Positions 45,364 through 56,532 of a stretch of 64,000 bases of DNA are shown here, one piece after another. Source of the stretch: Sodiomyces alkalinus F11 (Eukaryota; Ascomycota; Sordariomycetes; Glomerellales; Plectosphaerellaceae); the NCBI RefSeq assembly GCF_003711515.1, contig NW_021167086.1, positions 587,770 through 651,769 on the forward strand, read 5' to 3'. The stretch's first letter is position 1; the number at the start of each line of letters is the position of its first letter. Below the pieces are notes generated by a model. It did no database searches. It worked only from the letters and a program-made list of their open reading frames with translations, and had not been told where the DNA came from. Both the position numbers and the translations under genes were made by a program.

Positions 45364-46515
45364 TCAGTCATCAACCTCCATGCGGCCATCGTTGCCTTGC
45401 GGTGCAGCCACCGTAATCCGAGGGGTGCCTTCTCGAATCCGCGCCTGTGACCTTGTCGTCCTCGGTGCCGACTCTTCCATCTCGACATCCTCGCCCTCCT
45501 CAATCTCGCCCTCGTCGTTGTTCTCGGGCTGCTGCAACCGGGGCGTCCCGTCCCGACTATGCGCCGCCGTACTTCCCGGTCCAGACACGCTCTCGGGGCC
45601 CTCACCACGTGGTTTGGGACCGTCCTCCCCCTGCCCCTCCCCCGTCTGCTGGCTCTCCCGCAGCGGCGTCCTTCCCCCGCTGGTACCCGTCGGCCTGGGC
45701 GTCCCCGCCTCCCCGTCCGGCCGGGGTGTGTTCCCCCTGCTCCCAGAACCAGGATGGTGGTGGAGATGATGTCTCGGCGTGCCATCACCAGCACGGGACA
45801 CCTCGCCATCCTCCTCGCCATCCTCGTTCATGCCCTCGCGGCGCTCGACCTCCTCCTGCTCATCGCGGATCTGCCTCCTCAGCCGCGCCGCCTCGTCCAT
45901 GATGCGGGCGAACTGGTCGCGGCGCTCCCCCCACGTGACGGTATACGTCTCCGTCTCGCGCTCGAGCGCCGCGCACTCGTCCTCGAGCTTGCGGAGGGCG
46001 ACGCGCTGGTCGTCGCGCGGGCGGAGCATGGCGCGGTTGGTGATGTCGTCGGCCATGCGGTCGAACGCTTTGCGCTGCGCCAGCGTGGCGCGCGCGGCGT
46101 CGAGCTTCTCGCGGAGCCGCGCGTTGTCGGCCCGCACGGCGGCGCACTCGGAGAGGATGCGCTGCTGGTCGGCCGCGTAGCGGTCGCGCTCGCGCTCGTT
46201 GGCGTCGAGGAGGAATTGGAGCCGCGCGATGCTGCTGTCGAAGGCGGCGAAGTCGAGCTTTACGTCTTCTTTGAGCTGTGAGCGCTCCGAGCTTATGTCG
46301 GGGTGCGACTGGGGGTCGGCGGCGGCGGCGGCATCGTTGCCGTTGGGGCCGTCGGGTGGTGGGGTTGCTTGTTGCCGGGGGCGTTCTCTGGCGAGGGCTG
46401 TGATGGTGGCGATGCGTTTGGTGATTCGCTTGAATGGTTTTTCTTCCACGTTAAGGAGGCGAATTTTGTGCAGTTCCTGCTCCTCCCTCTCGTCGAGGAG
46501 GTCCCAAGACGACAT
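45364..46515 (-). CDS. THO complex subunit 7-like protein
   Basis: Probable member of the THOC7/Mft1 family, part of the THO complex that couples transcription elongation to mRNP packaging and export. A single exon encodes 383 residues. The N-terminus MSSWDLLDEREEQELHKIRL, followed by LNVEEKPFKRITKRIATI, matches the conserved start of this family. Residues about 75-230 form a long heptad-rich coiled coil (LQFLLDANERERDRYAADQQ; LRKLEDECAALERETETYTV). The last 150 residues are disordered, rich in Gly, Pro, Glu and Thr, with several RDGTPR/REGTPR-like motifs that could be phosphorylation sites. Family call rests mainly on the N-terminus and coiled coil. Confidence 0.82.
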   Translation of the reverse strand: MSSWDLLDEREEQELHKIRLLNVEEKPFKRITKRIATITALARERPRQQATPPPDGPNGNDAAAAADPQSHPDISSERSQLKEDVKLDFAAFDSSIARLQFLLDANERERDRYAADQQRILSECAAVRADNARLREKLDAARATLAQRKAFDRMADDITNRAMLRPRDDQRVALRKLEDECAALERETETYTVTWGERRDQFARIMDEAARLRRQIRDEQEEVERREGMNEDGEEDGEVSRAGDGTPRHHLHHHPGSGSRGNTPRPDGEAGTPRPTGTSGGRTPLRESQQTGEGQGEDGPKPRGEGPESVSGPGSTAAHSRDGTPRLQQPENNDEGEIEEGEDVEMEESAPRTTRSQARIREGTPRITVAAPQGNDGRMEVDD

Positions 46516-47338
46516 GGTTGTGATGTCGGGTGTAGGAGACGGAACTGAATGAAAGACGAGGCTATCACCGGTTAAAAGACCACACGCTGTGAGACTCTTC
46601 TCTTGCTAGCAAACGAGAAAACGAGAGAAGTAGGCCAGATGACGATGGTGACAAATTGGATTCAAGTTGGTGTCGTCGCTGTTGGCAAGCCGAAGGGGGA
46701 GTATTGCAAGGCGAAGGAAGGGCGGTCTAGGAGCAAATTCGGGTCGTCATGAGAAAGTTCTCGTTCTCTATGGACAGGTCGTCAGCTTTTCTGTAGGCCG
46801 CTTTCACCGGGGTTTGGACTGCAGCTGGAGTATCTTGCTGGGGCAGGAGGGAGAGATGGACAGGACAAAGCTGCCTTTCCCCTTCCCTGGTCGTAGCCTT
46901 GCAGTAGAACAAGGCTCCCAGCCCATGCCAATGTGATGACTCAGTGGTCACGCTTTTTTGATACCTTGATACCTTATCAGTACACGTAAGGTAATAAGGT
47001 AGGTACTTTACCTTAACAGTAAAATCATGGAAGGTACGAAGGTACTTGTATATGGGCTGCTACTTCTATCAGTGGCAATGTCTACGACATAGGCTTGGTA
47101 TGAACTTTTTAAAGCAGCTCTACCCATCGACTTGGCCTTCTCTTACCCATGCGCGTTAGAGATTTTGCATCCTGCATCCTGCATTCAGCTTCATGATTGT
47201 TTTATTTTTGACGCGTAGATAACTAAGGCATCCTTCAAGAACACCACCTCACGCATATCAGCGATCAAAAACCGCGCGCTCTTTTATCACGGCCATTCAC
47301 TCTATTCCTTGTGTGGGATACGGCTGTGCGAACGAACC
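46516..47338. other. Divergent promoter of THO7-like and CCCH genes
   Basis: About 820 bases. It contains GGTA/TACC-type motif copies at about 46,985-47,015. Two RNA-biology genes diverge from it, but neighbour pairing alone does not prove co-regulation. Confidence 0.55.
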
Positions 47339-49097
47339 ATGGCTTCCGAGGACCAAGAACTCCTGGCCAAAATCGGCCAGCTTGCTGGTCAGGACTTCAC
47401 CTTATGGGTTTCTGTGAATCTATCACGACTTGTGTTTTGCTAACTGGAACTCTCTAACAGGCAAGATTAATCGCCACAAGAACCAGCAAGCCGGCATCAT
47501 CAACCACCACCCCGCCCATCATCGAGGTATAGCCCATCTCCCCGCCATGGCGACATGGAGGATTGATCTAATGTAACGTGCCGTCGTCAGATAATACATA
47601 CCGTCGCGGTAGCAGCTCTCACCACCCGTCGTATCGAGTCGGCCGATTCGCACCACACCGCAACCGAACGCTCGTGATGAACAATGGAGGAGCGCAAACA
47701 GGATCGCCCGGCACCGCCGAAGCCGTGCAAACATCCGGTGCCTCGACTGCTACATCCTGGGTATCGAAGACGGCGCGCCATCGTCAACTGATCAACTCGA
47801 GCGTCTACGAACGGGAGAACCAGAACCGAGCCAAGGCCATCGAGACCACGCGGAAGCAACAGCTCGCCGACCAGAACGCCAGAGAGACGGCCAAGCTGTC
47901 GAGTCACTTCCAGCGGCATCTCGGTGGTGGCCCTGCTGCCGGCGCTGCCGTTGCTGCTGCCGTTGCCGGTCCTGCTAACCACGCCCCATCCATAGGTCAC
48001 CACGAGGTGGAGATACACGGCATTCGGTTCCGCGTAGCCCACAACGGCAGCAAACTGGTCAAAGTTGCAGGTGGGGATCCCTCGATGCGTTCAGGAGCCC
48101 TCAAGACGACTCACGTTCGGTTAGGAGATTTGCATTCCGCGAGCGAAACGCCCAAGGTGGCGACAGTAGGAGGCGTCAAGTTCCACCGGAGCCGCAACGG
48201 GAATCTGTACCGCCATGGCATCCTCAAAGCTCAACGGTATGTCTGGTCTCGCATGGAAGGGAACCTGCTAACGTGAATGGATGAGGGACAGTCAAACCGG
48301 CGTCAAGAAGGTTTCCGAACCTTGCCGAACGTTCTCGTCGACTGGTATTTTTTGTTCATTCTTTCCCAATCCCCAGCCCCGGCCCCAGCCAAAAGGCCGC
48401 TCTTTGCGTTTTTGCGTCATTCTTGGAGAACCACATCCCAACAGGGCGGGGCGACTTCACACGGGGTAGACGGTATGAAGGATGTTTTGTGACCCACTGA
48501 CGACTCTTTTTCGTGTTCCCACATTTAGGTACTTGTCCGAAGGGACCGGGCTGCCGGTACATTCATGATCCATCCAAGGTGGCGGTCTGCCGGGACTTCC
48601 TCCAGAAGGGGATTTGTCCTAATGGCGAGACGTGCGACCTCTCACATGAGCTGACACTGCAGCGCACGCCGACGTGCCTCCATTACATCAAGGGGCACTG
48701 TGCAAACGCCAACTGCCCGTATACGCACCACCACGTGTCCCCCAGCGCGCCGGTGTGCCGGGCGTTCGGCATCTACGGCTACTGCGAAGCGGGAGCCGGG
48801 TGCACGGAGCGGCACGTGGCGGAGTGCCCGGACTTTAGCAACACGGGCAAATGCAAGACGAAGGGCTGTAAGCTCCTTCACCGCGAGAGGGCAAGCGTCC
48901 TTCGAAAGAATCAGCAGGAGGGCGAGGCGGGGGATGACGACGACGACCACGACCACGACCTGTCGAGTGAAGACGAATCGGCAGACAGCGACGACGTCGA
49001 CTCGGACGAGGTGGACGAGTTCCTCGGCGGCAACGGGGACGGGGACGGGTCCGGAGATGCTGACCTTGTAGCCCAGCGCGATTATATCGCCCTTTGA
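47339..49097 (+). CDS. Five-CCCH zinc-finger protein, Red5/ZC3H3-like
   Basis: Probable RNA-binding protein. Exons are 47,339-47,387, 47,461-47,526, 47,591-48,236, 48,292-48,344 and 48,529-49,097, giving 460 residues. The C-terminal half has five consecutive CCCH fingers: CRTFSSTGTCPKGPGCRYIH, CRDFLQKGICPNGETCDLSH, CLHYIKGHCANANCPYTH, CRAFGIYGYCEAGAGCTERH and CPDFSNTGKCKTKGCKLLH. The fourth intron splits the first finger. An N-terminal half with short basic and His-rich stretches and an acidic tail (DDDDDHDHD) flank the array. Five tandem fingers with this spacing recall S. pombe Red5 and human ZC3H3, which work with nuclear RNA surveillance and export complexes. That functional link is an inference from finger number and sequence style. 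Confidence 0.88.
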
Positions 49098-50567
49098 AAG
49101 TGTTGTGAAAGGGGCCGCCCTTCGCTCCCGTGCTATTGGCCTTTCCTGGGCGCCTTGACCTATCCCTCCCCCTTTTCCTTTTCTTTGCCCCCTATATTTC
49201 CCCTCCCCTTTTCCGTCGCTGCTACTTTTTCCTATGCACGTTTGGCTACGGGGCCATCTCATCGGTGACGACGATGACATTTTCTTGTTTTTTTTCCCGC
49301 CCCTACTTGCTCTCTGGATCCAGCGTTGGCGTGCATATTACGAGCGACCCGACACGGGAATGCTCTCATCATCTATGTCAGTAGATGGCTGGGATGCTGG
49401 CATATATTGCATTCCGACATGCGGAAAGAGGAGGGATGGCGGTTTTTGAGAGCACGGTGTAGATACCCAAGAGACAGACCAGTGAGGAAGAAATCGGCGT
49501 TGGATGGTGATGACCCGCACTATAGATGAGCAGAAAAGAAACTGAAAAAAAGAAGAGCAAGGAAGGAGAGGGGCATGGCAAAAGACCTGGTCATTAGAGT
49601 GTCAGTAATAATACGAATCATGTTGATGGCTGAACAGAATTATCCTGATGTTGATGTTGATGGCTTCGTCAGTGACGGTGTGAGAGTACGTAATAAGTTA
49701 AGGTACAGAGTATAAGGTAACGCCTGATGGTCGGTCCTAGGGCGTAAAGCGAGAGGCTTAGGTCACCGTTGTGGCGGGGTAACGGGGGCTCATAGGGGGG
49801 CAGTGCTCACTAAGGTAAGGCACCTAACCTAGTACTTACAGTGGGTGAGTAATAATTTCGGTACATTTCAAAGATCCAGTGATTCGTTACTTTTGCAACA
49901 TAATATAGTTTTTGCCCTAAAAAAAAAGTGTTCCCCAAAAGGTTCGAAGCATTCTACTTTAGGGTTATTCCGAAACTTTTGCTCACTCACTGTACCTAGG
50001 TACCTTAGGTACCTAACCGCTCCAGTCCCTAAGTCTCTCGTTTCTCACTCTCGCGTCTCCCTCCTCGTGGACAAACGGACAGCCCAGACTCGGGCGGCAA
50101 AACGGCCATCACCGGACCAATCCGACTCTTCTTGCTTGGAATCCAGGCTCTACTATTTTTAACATTAAACATTACAGGACGGGGCACGATTCCTGAATTA
50201 GAAACAGCCTAAGCACCGACTGCACGGGTGGACGAGCAACTTGGCGAACAAAGCACCACCACCACCACCACTGCAGAACCCCGCGATTTCTTCAAAGGCC
50301 ATACACTTCGCAGTGTAATGGCGCGACGTCTTCCGTCTTTCCCTTCGAATCATCACCGTCATGGACATCGTCCTACCGTAGCAACATCATCGCCAATCAA
50401 GTCCTAGTGAACATCGTCAGCGTGTTTTCCGTCCTCTACTATTCGCGCCCTCTCTCTCGCTCTCTCTGGCTTTAGTCTCCTTCCTCCTATCCTCCTTGTC
50501 CCTCCCACAACATCACTCCCATACGCTGCATAATTACCAAGACCACAGACCATCAACAGTCGTCACA
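49098..50567. other. Intergenic between CCCH and Nif1-like genes
   Basis: About 1.5 kb, including the CCCH gene 3' UTR and the Nif1-like leader. Strong copies of the TACCTAGGTACC/TTAGGTACCTAA motif are at 49,993-50,017, and related sequence is at about 49,811-49,834. No gene is supported. Confidence 0.55.
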
Positions 50568-50605
50568 ATGGGTTTACGAAACATCCTCCGCAAGAAGGAC
50601 AACGC

Positions 50606-50652
<47 letters not shown>

Positions 50653-53214
50653 TCGACGTCGACGTCGACGCCTCCACTGTCACCCCGACCATCAACGCGC
50701 CTCCCCAGTTCAAATTCACCCGCTCCGACACGCACGCGCAAGAAGACCCCATCCAACCGTCATCAGACCGCCAGTACGCCGCCTACCGACCCCCCTCCCA
50801 CCACCACCACCATCGCCCCCACCAACATCAACACCACCACCCCGGCTTCCTCACCGCATCAGGAGACCCCGGCTCGTCCCACCGCTCGCGCAGCGCCTCC
50901 CTATCCTCGCAAGCCTCGCAAGCCAGCGCCACCAGCACCAGCTCCCGCTCCCGCCGCCGCCTCTCCGAACGCCTGCACCTCTCCCGCGCGCCCTCCTCGT
51001 CTGAACACGTCCCGCAGAACCTCCCCGACATCGCGCCGGGCGACGGGCCCGACCGCGAGCGCCAGTGGGAGCACCGCGCCACCATGCTCGCCTCCGCGGC
51101 GGAGATGGCGCGGAACGGGCCGGCTAGCCCGCCGCCGACAGGGGGGCGGGAGGCGACGACGACGAGGGGGCGGAGTGTGAGTGCTTTTGCCTCGTCGCCG
51201 TCGCCGTCGCCGGTGCCGGTGCCGGGACTGAGTAGACCTGGGAGGGGTCCGACGCCCGGGCCCGTCTCGTCGAAGGATATCGACGAGGATATTCAGGAGG
51301 CGATACGGCTGCACGAGGAGGGGGACTTGGCGAGGTCGACGGCGCTGTTTCGGCGGCTGGCGGATCCGAAGGGGGCGAATAATCCGTTGAGTCAGGTTCT
51401 GTATGGTCTAGCTTTGAGGTGAGCCGTTTCTTTCCTCTCCCTCTCCCTTTACCTCATGCCGTCCCAGGTTGAGAGACGGGGAAGATGAGAGCAACAAAAA
51501 AAGAAAGAAAAAAGAAGAAGAAAAAGAAAGAAAGCGAGGGTCGGTTGAAGGGAAAACTCGCGTAGGGGTCGAGAGTTAGGGGGACGGTCTGCATGGCGCA
51601 GTGAATGCGAGGGAGAAATGCCCCTTCTTTCGACGACACAGCAGAACAGCTAACGTCCGTTGATGGTTGACAGACACGGCTGGGGTTGTCAGCCCGATGT
51701 GACCACGGCTGTTCGATACCTCACCGCGGCGGCATCCAACGCGGCAGCCGTCGAGGAGATGGCGCTGCAGGCCGGTCTCAAGAAAGGCGGCGCCGCCAAA
51801 GGGGAGCTCGTCCTCGCCATCTTCGAGCTGGGCAACTCGTTCAGGCACGGCTGGGGTACCAACAAAGATCCCATCGCTGCAAAACAGGTAATTTCCTTTT
51901 TTCTTTCCCCGCTTCTCTCCCTCTGGGAAGGGAAAAAGATGGAAAAGATCAGGCTGACGGAATCCTTTGGGTAGTACTATGAGACGGCCGCGAATCTTGG
52001 AGATACCGGTGAGTCCAACATGCATATCTTCTTGACCGGACTATGCGCCCCTTGCACCGTTGAAGCCTGAGAACTTGGGATGAGTGGGGGGGGGGATAGC
52101 TAACGGTAGTCCTTTTGAATTAGATGCCATGAACGAGACGGCATGGTGCTATCTCGAGGGGTTCGGTTGTAAGAAAGACAAGGTAGGTTTGCTCTCTGCT
52201 CCCCCACCTGTTTCTCTCGTCGTCTTGTTTCCCTTGGCTGCTTCTACACGTCGTCGTTCTGCACCATGCAGATTGGGCATCAAAATATGCAAACCATGGT
52301 CATGGCCTCGGAGTCGGCCGCATGCATGTCCGGCCTGCCAAGGAAGCAATGAGCAAAGGGTCCCAACCAATGTGTACGTTGTATGATATGGAAGCTGACT
52401 TGACTTTTTGCGTCTCCGTAGTATGCAGCAGCTCGCTACTATCGTATGGCAGAGAAGAACGGGCATAAAACGTTGGGTAACTCTTGGTGCGTCGCATTCC
52501 CCTCTCCGTCCGTTCGTCCCACTTTGTTCTGTCTATCCCTCTTGTCCCCCCTTTTTTCCTTTTTTCCTTTCTTTCTTTCTTTTTCTTTCCTTTCCTTTAA
52601 CCTATCCCTTCCCCCCCTCCATTGTCTCACCTCGCTCTTCGGGTCCCCAATCGCGGGAACCGGCATCTGTCCTCCCCGTACCACACGCGAGGTCAGAATA
52701 TCAGAATGCGGAGATGCGATGCATGGCCAGTGTAGTGTACACTACTGGCTGCATTGCAGATGACCTAGTTCGAACCAAGGGGTGCACAGGTGGCCCCTCT
52801 CAGTGGCCCGGGGCCTCCGCCGGTCCTGCCAACGCCGTGATGCTCGGCTTGGAAATGTCCCCCTTCTTACGGCCTGATCGCGATGTGGTAGTATCGGTAG
52901 TATCGTCAGGCCTAGTGGTATGAAGCCGATCGGACTATCACGAACGAAGACTACTAGTAGCCCACGTTCCATCCATCTTTACCAGAAGTTGGGTGTGCTG
53001 GACGACTTGAATCCCTATCCCTTATCAATGTCTCCATATCATCCCGCGCTGCCATCCACACTGCCTATCCTCCCCTTTTCGGCTACTTTAACCCGTTATT
53101 TAGACCGTTTTATAATGAGGGGCGAGTCAACTAACGTCAACATCAACATGCAGGATCTGGAAAGAAAAGTACGACCCCCCCGAGGAGGGTGGTGGCGGGA
53201 AGAAGAAAAAGTAG
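50568..53214 (+). CDS. nif1: Sel1-repeat protein, Nif1/DSF2-like
   Basis: Likely homologue of S. pombe nif1 (interactor of the Nim1 mitotic kinase) and yeast DSF2. Exons are 50,568-51,418, 51,674-51,887, 51,975-52,008, 52,124-52,182, 52,422-52,486 and 53,154-53,214, giving 427 residues. The N-terminal 250 residues are disordered, with an Asp-Asn run, His runs and many Ser/Arg motifs. From SKDIDEDIQEAIRLHEEGDL onward there are helix pairs of the Sel1 type: LYGLALRHGWGCQPD, ELGNSFRHGWGTNKDPIAA, NETAWCYLEGFGCKKDKYAA and YYRMAEKNGHKTLGNSWIWK. The C-terminus is KYDPPEEGGGGKKKK. The last intron is 667 bases, unusually long here. The final exon is inferred from frame and the conserved NSWIWKEKYD motif. 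Confidence 0.85.
50607..50670 (+). repeat. Tandem GACAAC/GTCGAC repeat coding Asp-Asn, Asp-Val
   Basis: About seven units of GACAAC followed by three of GTCGAC encode alternating Asp-Asn then Asp-Val near the N-terminus of the Nif1-like protein. The 6-base unit keeps the reading frame. Confidence 0.85.
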
Positions 53215-56200
53215 GAAAAAATATACAGGGTGGTTTTTCCAGCAAGGCCGTTCCCCGTTTTGACCTGCAAACGGGCTGGCCGTTCCGAGATGACGGTCAG
53301 CGTGACTTGTTCTCGCATTGTTTGAAACGCGGGAACTCGGCGGACAGCCGAAACTGACCCCTCGGCCTCAACCTCGGCTTCGGCCCCGCACTCGTGTCTC
53401 GGTTCCGTCCCCCGCGGCCGGCTGCCGCTGGCGGGCGTTCAATTCGTCCCGGCAGGCAGAGTTCTATGCCGCTACCCTTCATCGCGACCGGCGGGCCGTT
53501 GCACGGCGCATGCGTTTTGGAGGGGTTTCGATGGAATCGCGTCTTTGTCACACAGCGGATATTTGTCTGGCGTTTTGTGGCTTCTTCTTTTCTTCTTTTT
53601 TCTTCTTTTCTTCTTTTCTTCTTTTTCTGGCGGGTTGTAGATGATGCATAGACGTAGAATATGCCTTCTTTCTGTCTCTGATATCGTACATCGCCTGTGT
53701 GTTTATGAAGCCACATTACGGTGCAGAGAAAAGAAAGGAAAGAAAAGAAAAGAAAAAAAGGGCTGGAAAAGGGAGGGCCCCTAACACCCGTCATACTGGG
53801 TAGCCAGGAGAATTGCGGGATCTTTCCGTCGGTGTAGGTACCCCAGCATGCCGTGATCCTTTTCCGACTTGCTCCCTTCACAACTTGGTGATACTCCCCC
53901 CTCTCCCCCCCCCCCTGAGAGGGCAAGGTTGTAGTTGTACTGTTGCCTTTTATTTTACACACCGGGGATAAAACGTCGAACAGATGGCTCAGATGAACAC
54001 GGGAGGAGCTAAGGGAAGGGGAATGAATGGTCCGGGGTCTCAGCCGTCTTATGTCTCATGTCTCTTATGTCGTTCGACGACGGAACGGCTGTGCTTGGTG
54101 AGTTCGGGAGTTAGAAGCGAAGTGCGCGGAGACACCAAAAGTTCAGCGTGCGAGTCGTTTCGGGTCATGTAATTAATGCTCGTGTGTTGCCGTACACTTC
54201 GTGCTCGGCCCCCCTGTTGTCCTCCAAGTAGGCCCCCCCTCCCTATGTGCCCACGGAGCTGCAGGACTTTCTCGGGTACCACGGGGGGGCTGAAACTCGA
54301 CTATATGAATAAGGTACTTAAGTAAACTACTACCTTAGTAATCGTGAATCACCATGTCACGGTTTATTTTTTTTTATTTTTTCTCTGGTCATCAGGATAT
54401 TGGAACGTAGAACACGAGCTGTTACCGGGCGACGAGGCACGACAGCTACCACGGTCCAGACCAGAGGTGCAAGGGAGGGAAGACAGAACATATGCTATGT
54501 CTTTACTATGTCTTCACTGCCAGATGTCCGGCTTCTGCGCTGTTATCGTGTAGATTTTGCGTGGTCCAAGACGAGAAGAGAAGTGCTTTCCGACTTGAGA
54601 CGTGTATATACCATAATCTCTAAGCAATTTCATCATGACAATTGCGATGCTCTGGGGACCGTCACCGGCATTCATTCTCCCTCGTACGGCAGCGTCTCAT
54701 GGGTAATTTACACCCCCAACCCCACGCTCAGCCACCTGCAGTGACTGACCCAGGGAGGGGGACAAAGACCGTCCACCCAACACGACACTACCTCCTCCAT
54801 AGTTCTCCCGCCCATCCACCAAGCTTTCGACACACACACACACACACACACACACACCCCCCCCGGTGAACCCAAAAGCCCAGATTCCCGACGTCGCTTT
54901 TTCCACTTGTGTCCATCTCATCTCTTACATACATCCCGTACTTCAGATCACACACCTACTTCCGTCCCGCTTAACCAACCAAACATCGAGGAAATCGAAA
55001 CCCTGTCCGGCACCATCCACCATCCACCATCCACCCCCATCACCTGCCCCCATCCTGCCGCAGATCATCCCCTCCACCATCCCAGTACGCCGTTCCTCAT
55101 ATCACGGGGTCTCACGAGACCGAGACAGCAAGGAACGAAGGCCCAACTCTGTCTGCATGTCATGTCATCATCACCTGGCTGGGCTCTCAGCGTCCTTCTC
55201 ATTTTCATTTTCCACTTGTCGCTCTTCACGCTATTCGGTTGTAAGTTATTCATGATAATGATATTGTCATCTCGGCGCCTTTTCGTGACTGCCGAGCAGC
55301 TAAACTAGTAAATACATTCACGACAAAGGAGAAACCTGGATTCGTCTGTTCGACGTGGTGTAGTCTGGTGATGACATGACGGATCATGTCACACACCAGA
55401 GTTGGTCTGTAAAAGGTCGAGGTGACCCGTCTCATTCCCTTCTCCTGGGCAATTCAAGTCCGGGAAGGGAAGAGGAAAGAAAAAGAAGATAGAAAAGAGA
55501 AGAAGAAGTGGAAGGAGAAAAAAAAAAAAAAAAGGGGGGGGGAGAAGAAGAAAAAAAGAGAAAAAAAGAAGAAGAAAAAAAGAAAAGACTGGGCTCGCTT
55601 GCTTCCGCTCATGTAGAAAGACAAACCGTTTCGTGGCCGTGGTCATGATAGTCATGTTGTTCATCAGATCCGTCCTCCCTCATCCCCCCCGTCGGGTCCT
55701 GTCTTCGTAAAAATCATCAAATCCCGTGTGACGTGGAGGTCCCCCCATCGTCAATCAATTTCAGAGCGCTCCATGATCCCCTCATCCAAAAGCCCTCCCA
55801 GGCCTGCACCTGTCCATCCCGGCCTGCAAGCCACATGCCGATTTCCTTGCGAGACCAGCTCTCCCAAATGCCTTTCCCCTGCCCTTGACGCCGCGAACCC
55901 ACATGGCCAACCGACAAACTAAAGCCAGCATAGTACAAAGAGGTGGGAAGAAGAGAAAAGTCGGCAAGGAAAAAAAGGAAAAGAAAAAAAGAAAACAGAA
56001 GAATGCTGCCTGGCACTGATGGCCGGGGTTCGTCCAATTGCTGAATCTGTTTCCTCCACTGGGTCCTCGGGCCTGTTGAGATCCCCTTCCATATACGGAG
56101 GCGCACCAAAATATGTAAGAAAAGTTCCAACCGGAGATGCAAATACAGGAAAAAAAAAACCATCATGCTCGCTCGCTAGACCCCAAGCCTCAAAGCCCCC

Positions 56201-56532
56201 CTCGAACTAGATAAATAAAGACCGGTTTCATGCTCTGGGACGAGACGCAAGAGAACCGGAAGAAGAAAAAAAAGAAGATGTGTGTGAAAGAAGAAGTTTT
56301 GTTTGGTGCGTGAGCAACAGTGTCTGGAGATGCGCGGGAGCGTCATGTTCGTATAGGATGAGGGAGAGGGAGAGGGAGAGGGAGAGGGAGAGAGGGGGAG
56401 AGAGAGGTGGCCGTGGCAAATAGAAGAGGACGAATAATAAATTGATAACGAGACGCATTAGAACGGGGAGGAGCGTTGTAAAGAAAAAGGGGGGTCCTCT
56501 CCGACGGTCGTATATGCAACCCATGTCCGCCG
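53215..56532. other. Long intergenic region, no gene seen
   Basis: About 3.3 kb without a supported gene. It holds many homopolymer and simple repeats: CTTTT-type runs at 53,580-53,635, a CA dinucleotide run at 54,832-54,856, A/G runs at 55,450-55,590 and a GAGGGA repeat at 56,355-56,405. Open frames are low-complexity translations of these tracts. The left part is the 3' side of the Nif1-like gene and the right edge that of the bZIP gene. Confidence 0.6.
54832..54856. repeat. CA dinucleotide microsatellite
   Basis: About twelve uninterrupted CA units, followed by a C run. A plain microsatellite in intergenic DNA. Confidence 0.9.

Noticed and set aside
52408..52923. 171-codon open frame in the last intron of the Nif1-like gene
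   Set aside because: It begins with antiphase reading of exon 5 and continues into CT-rich intron; the Sel1 frame and splice sites explain the region better.
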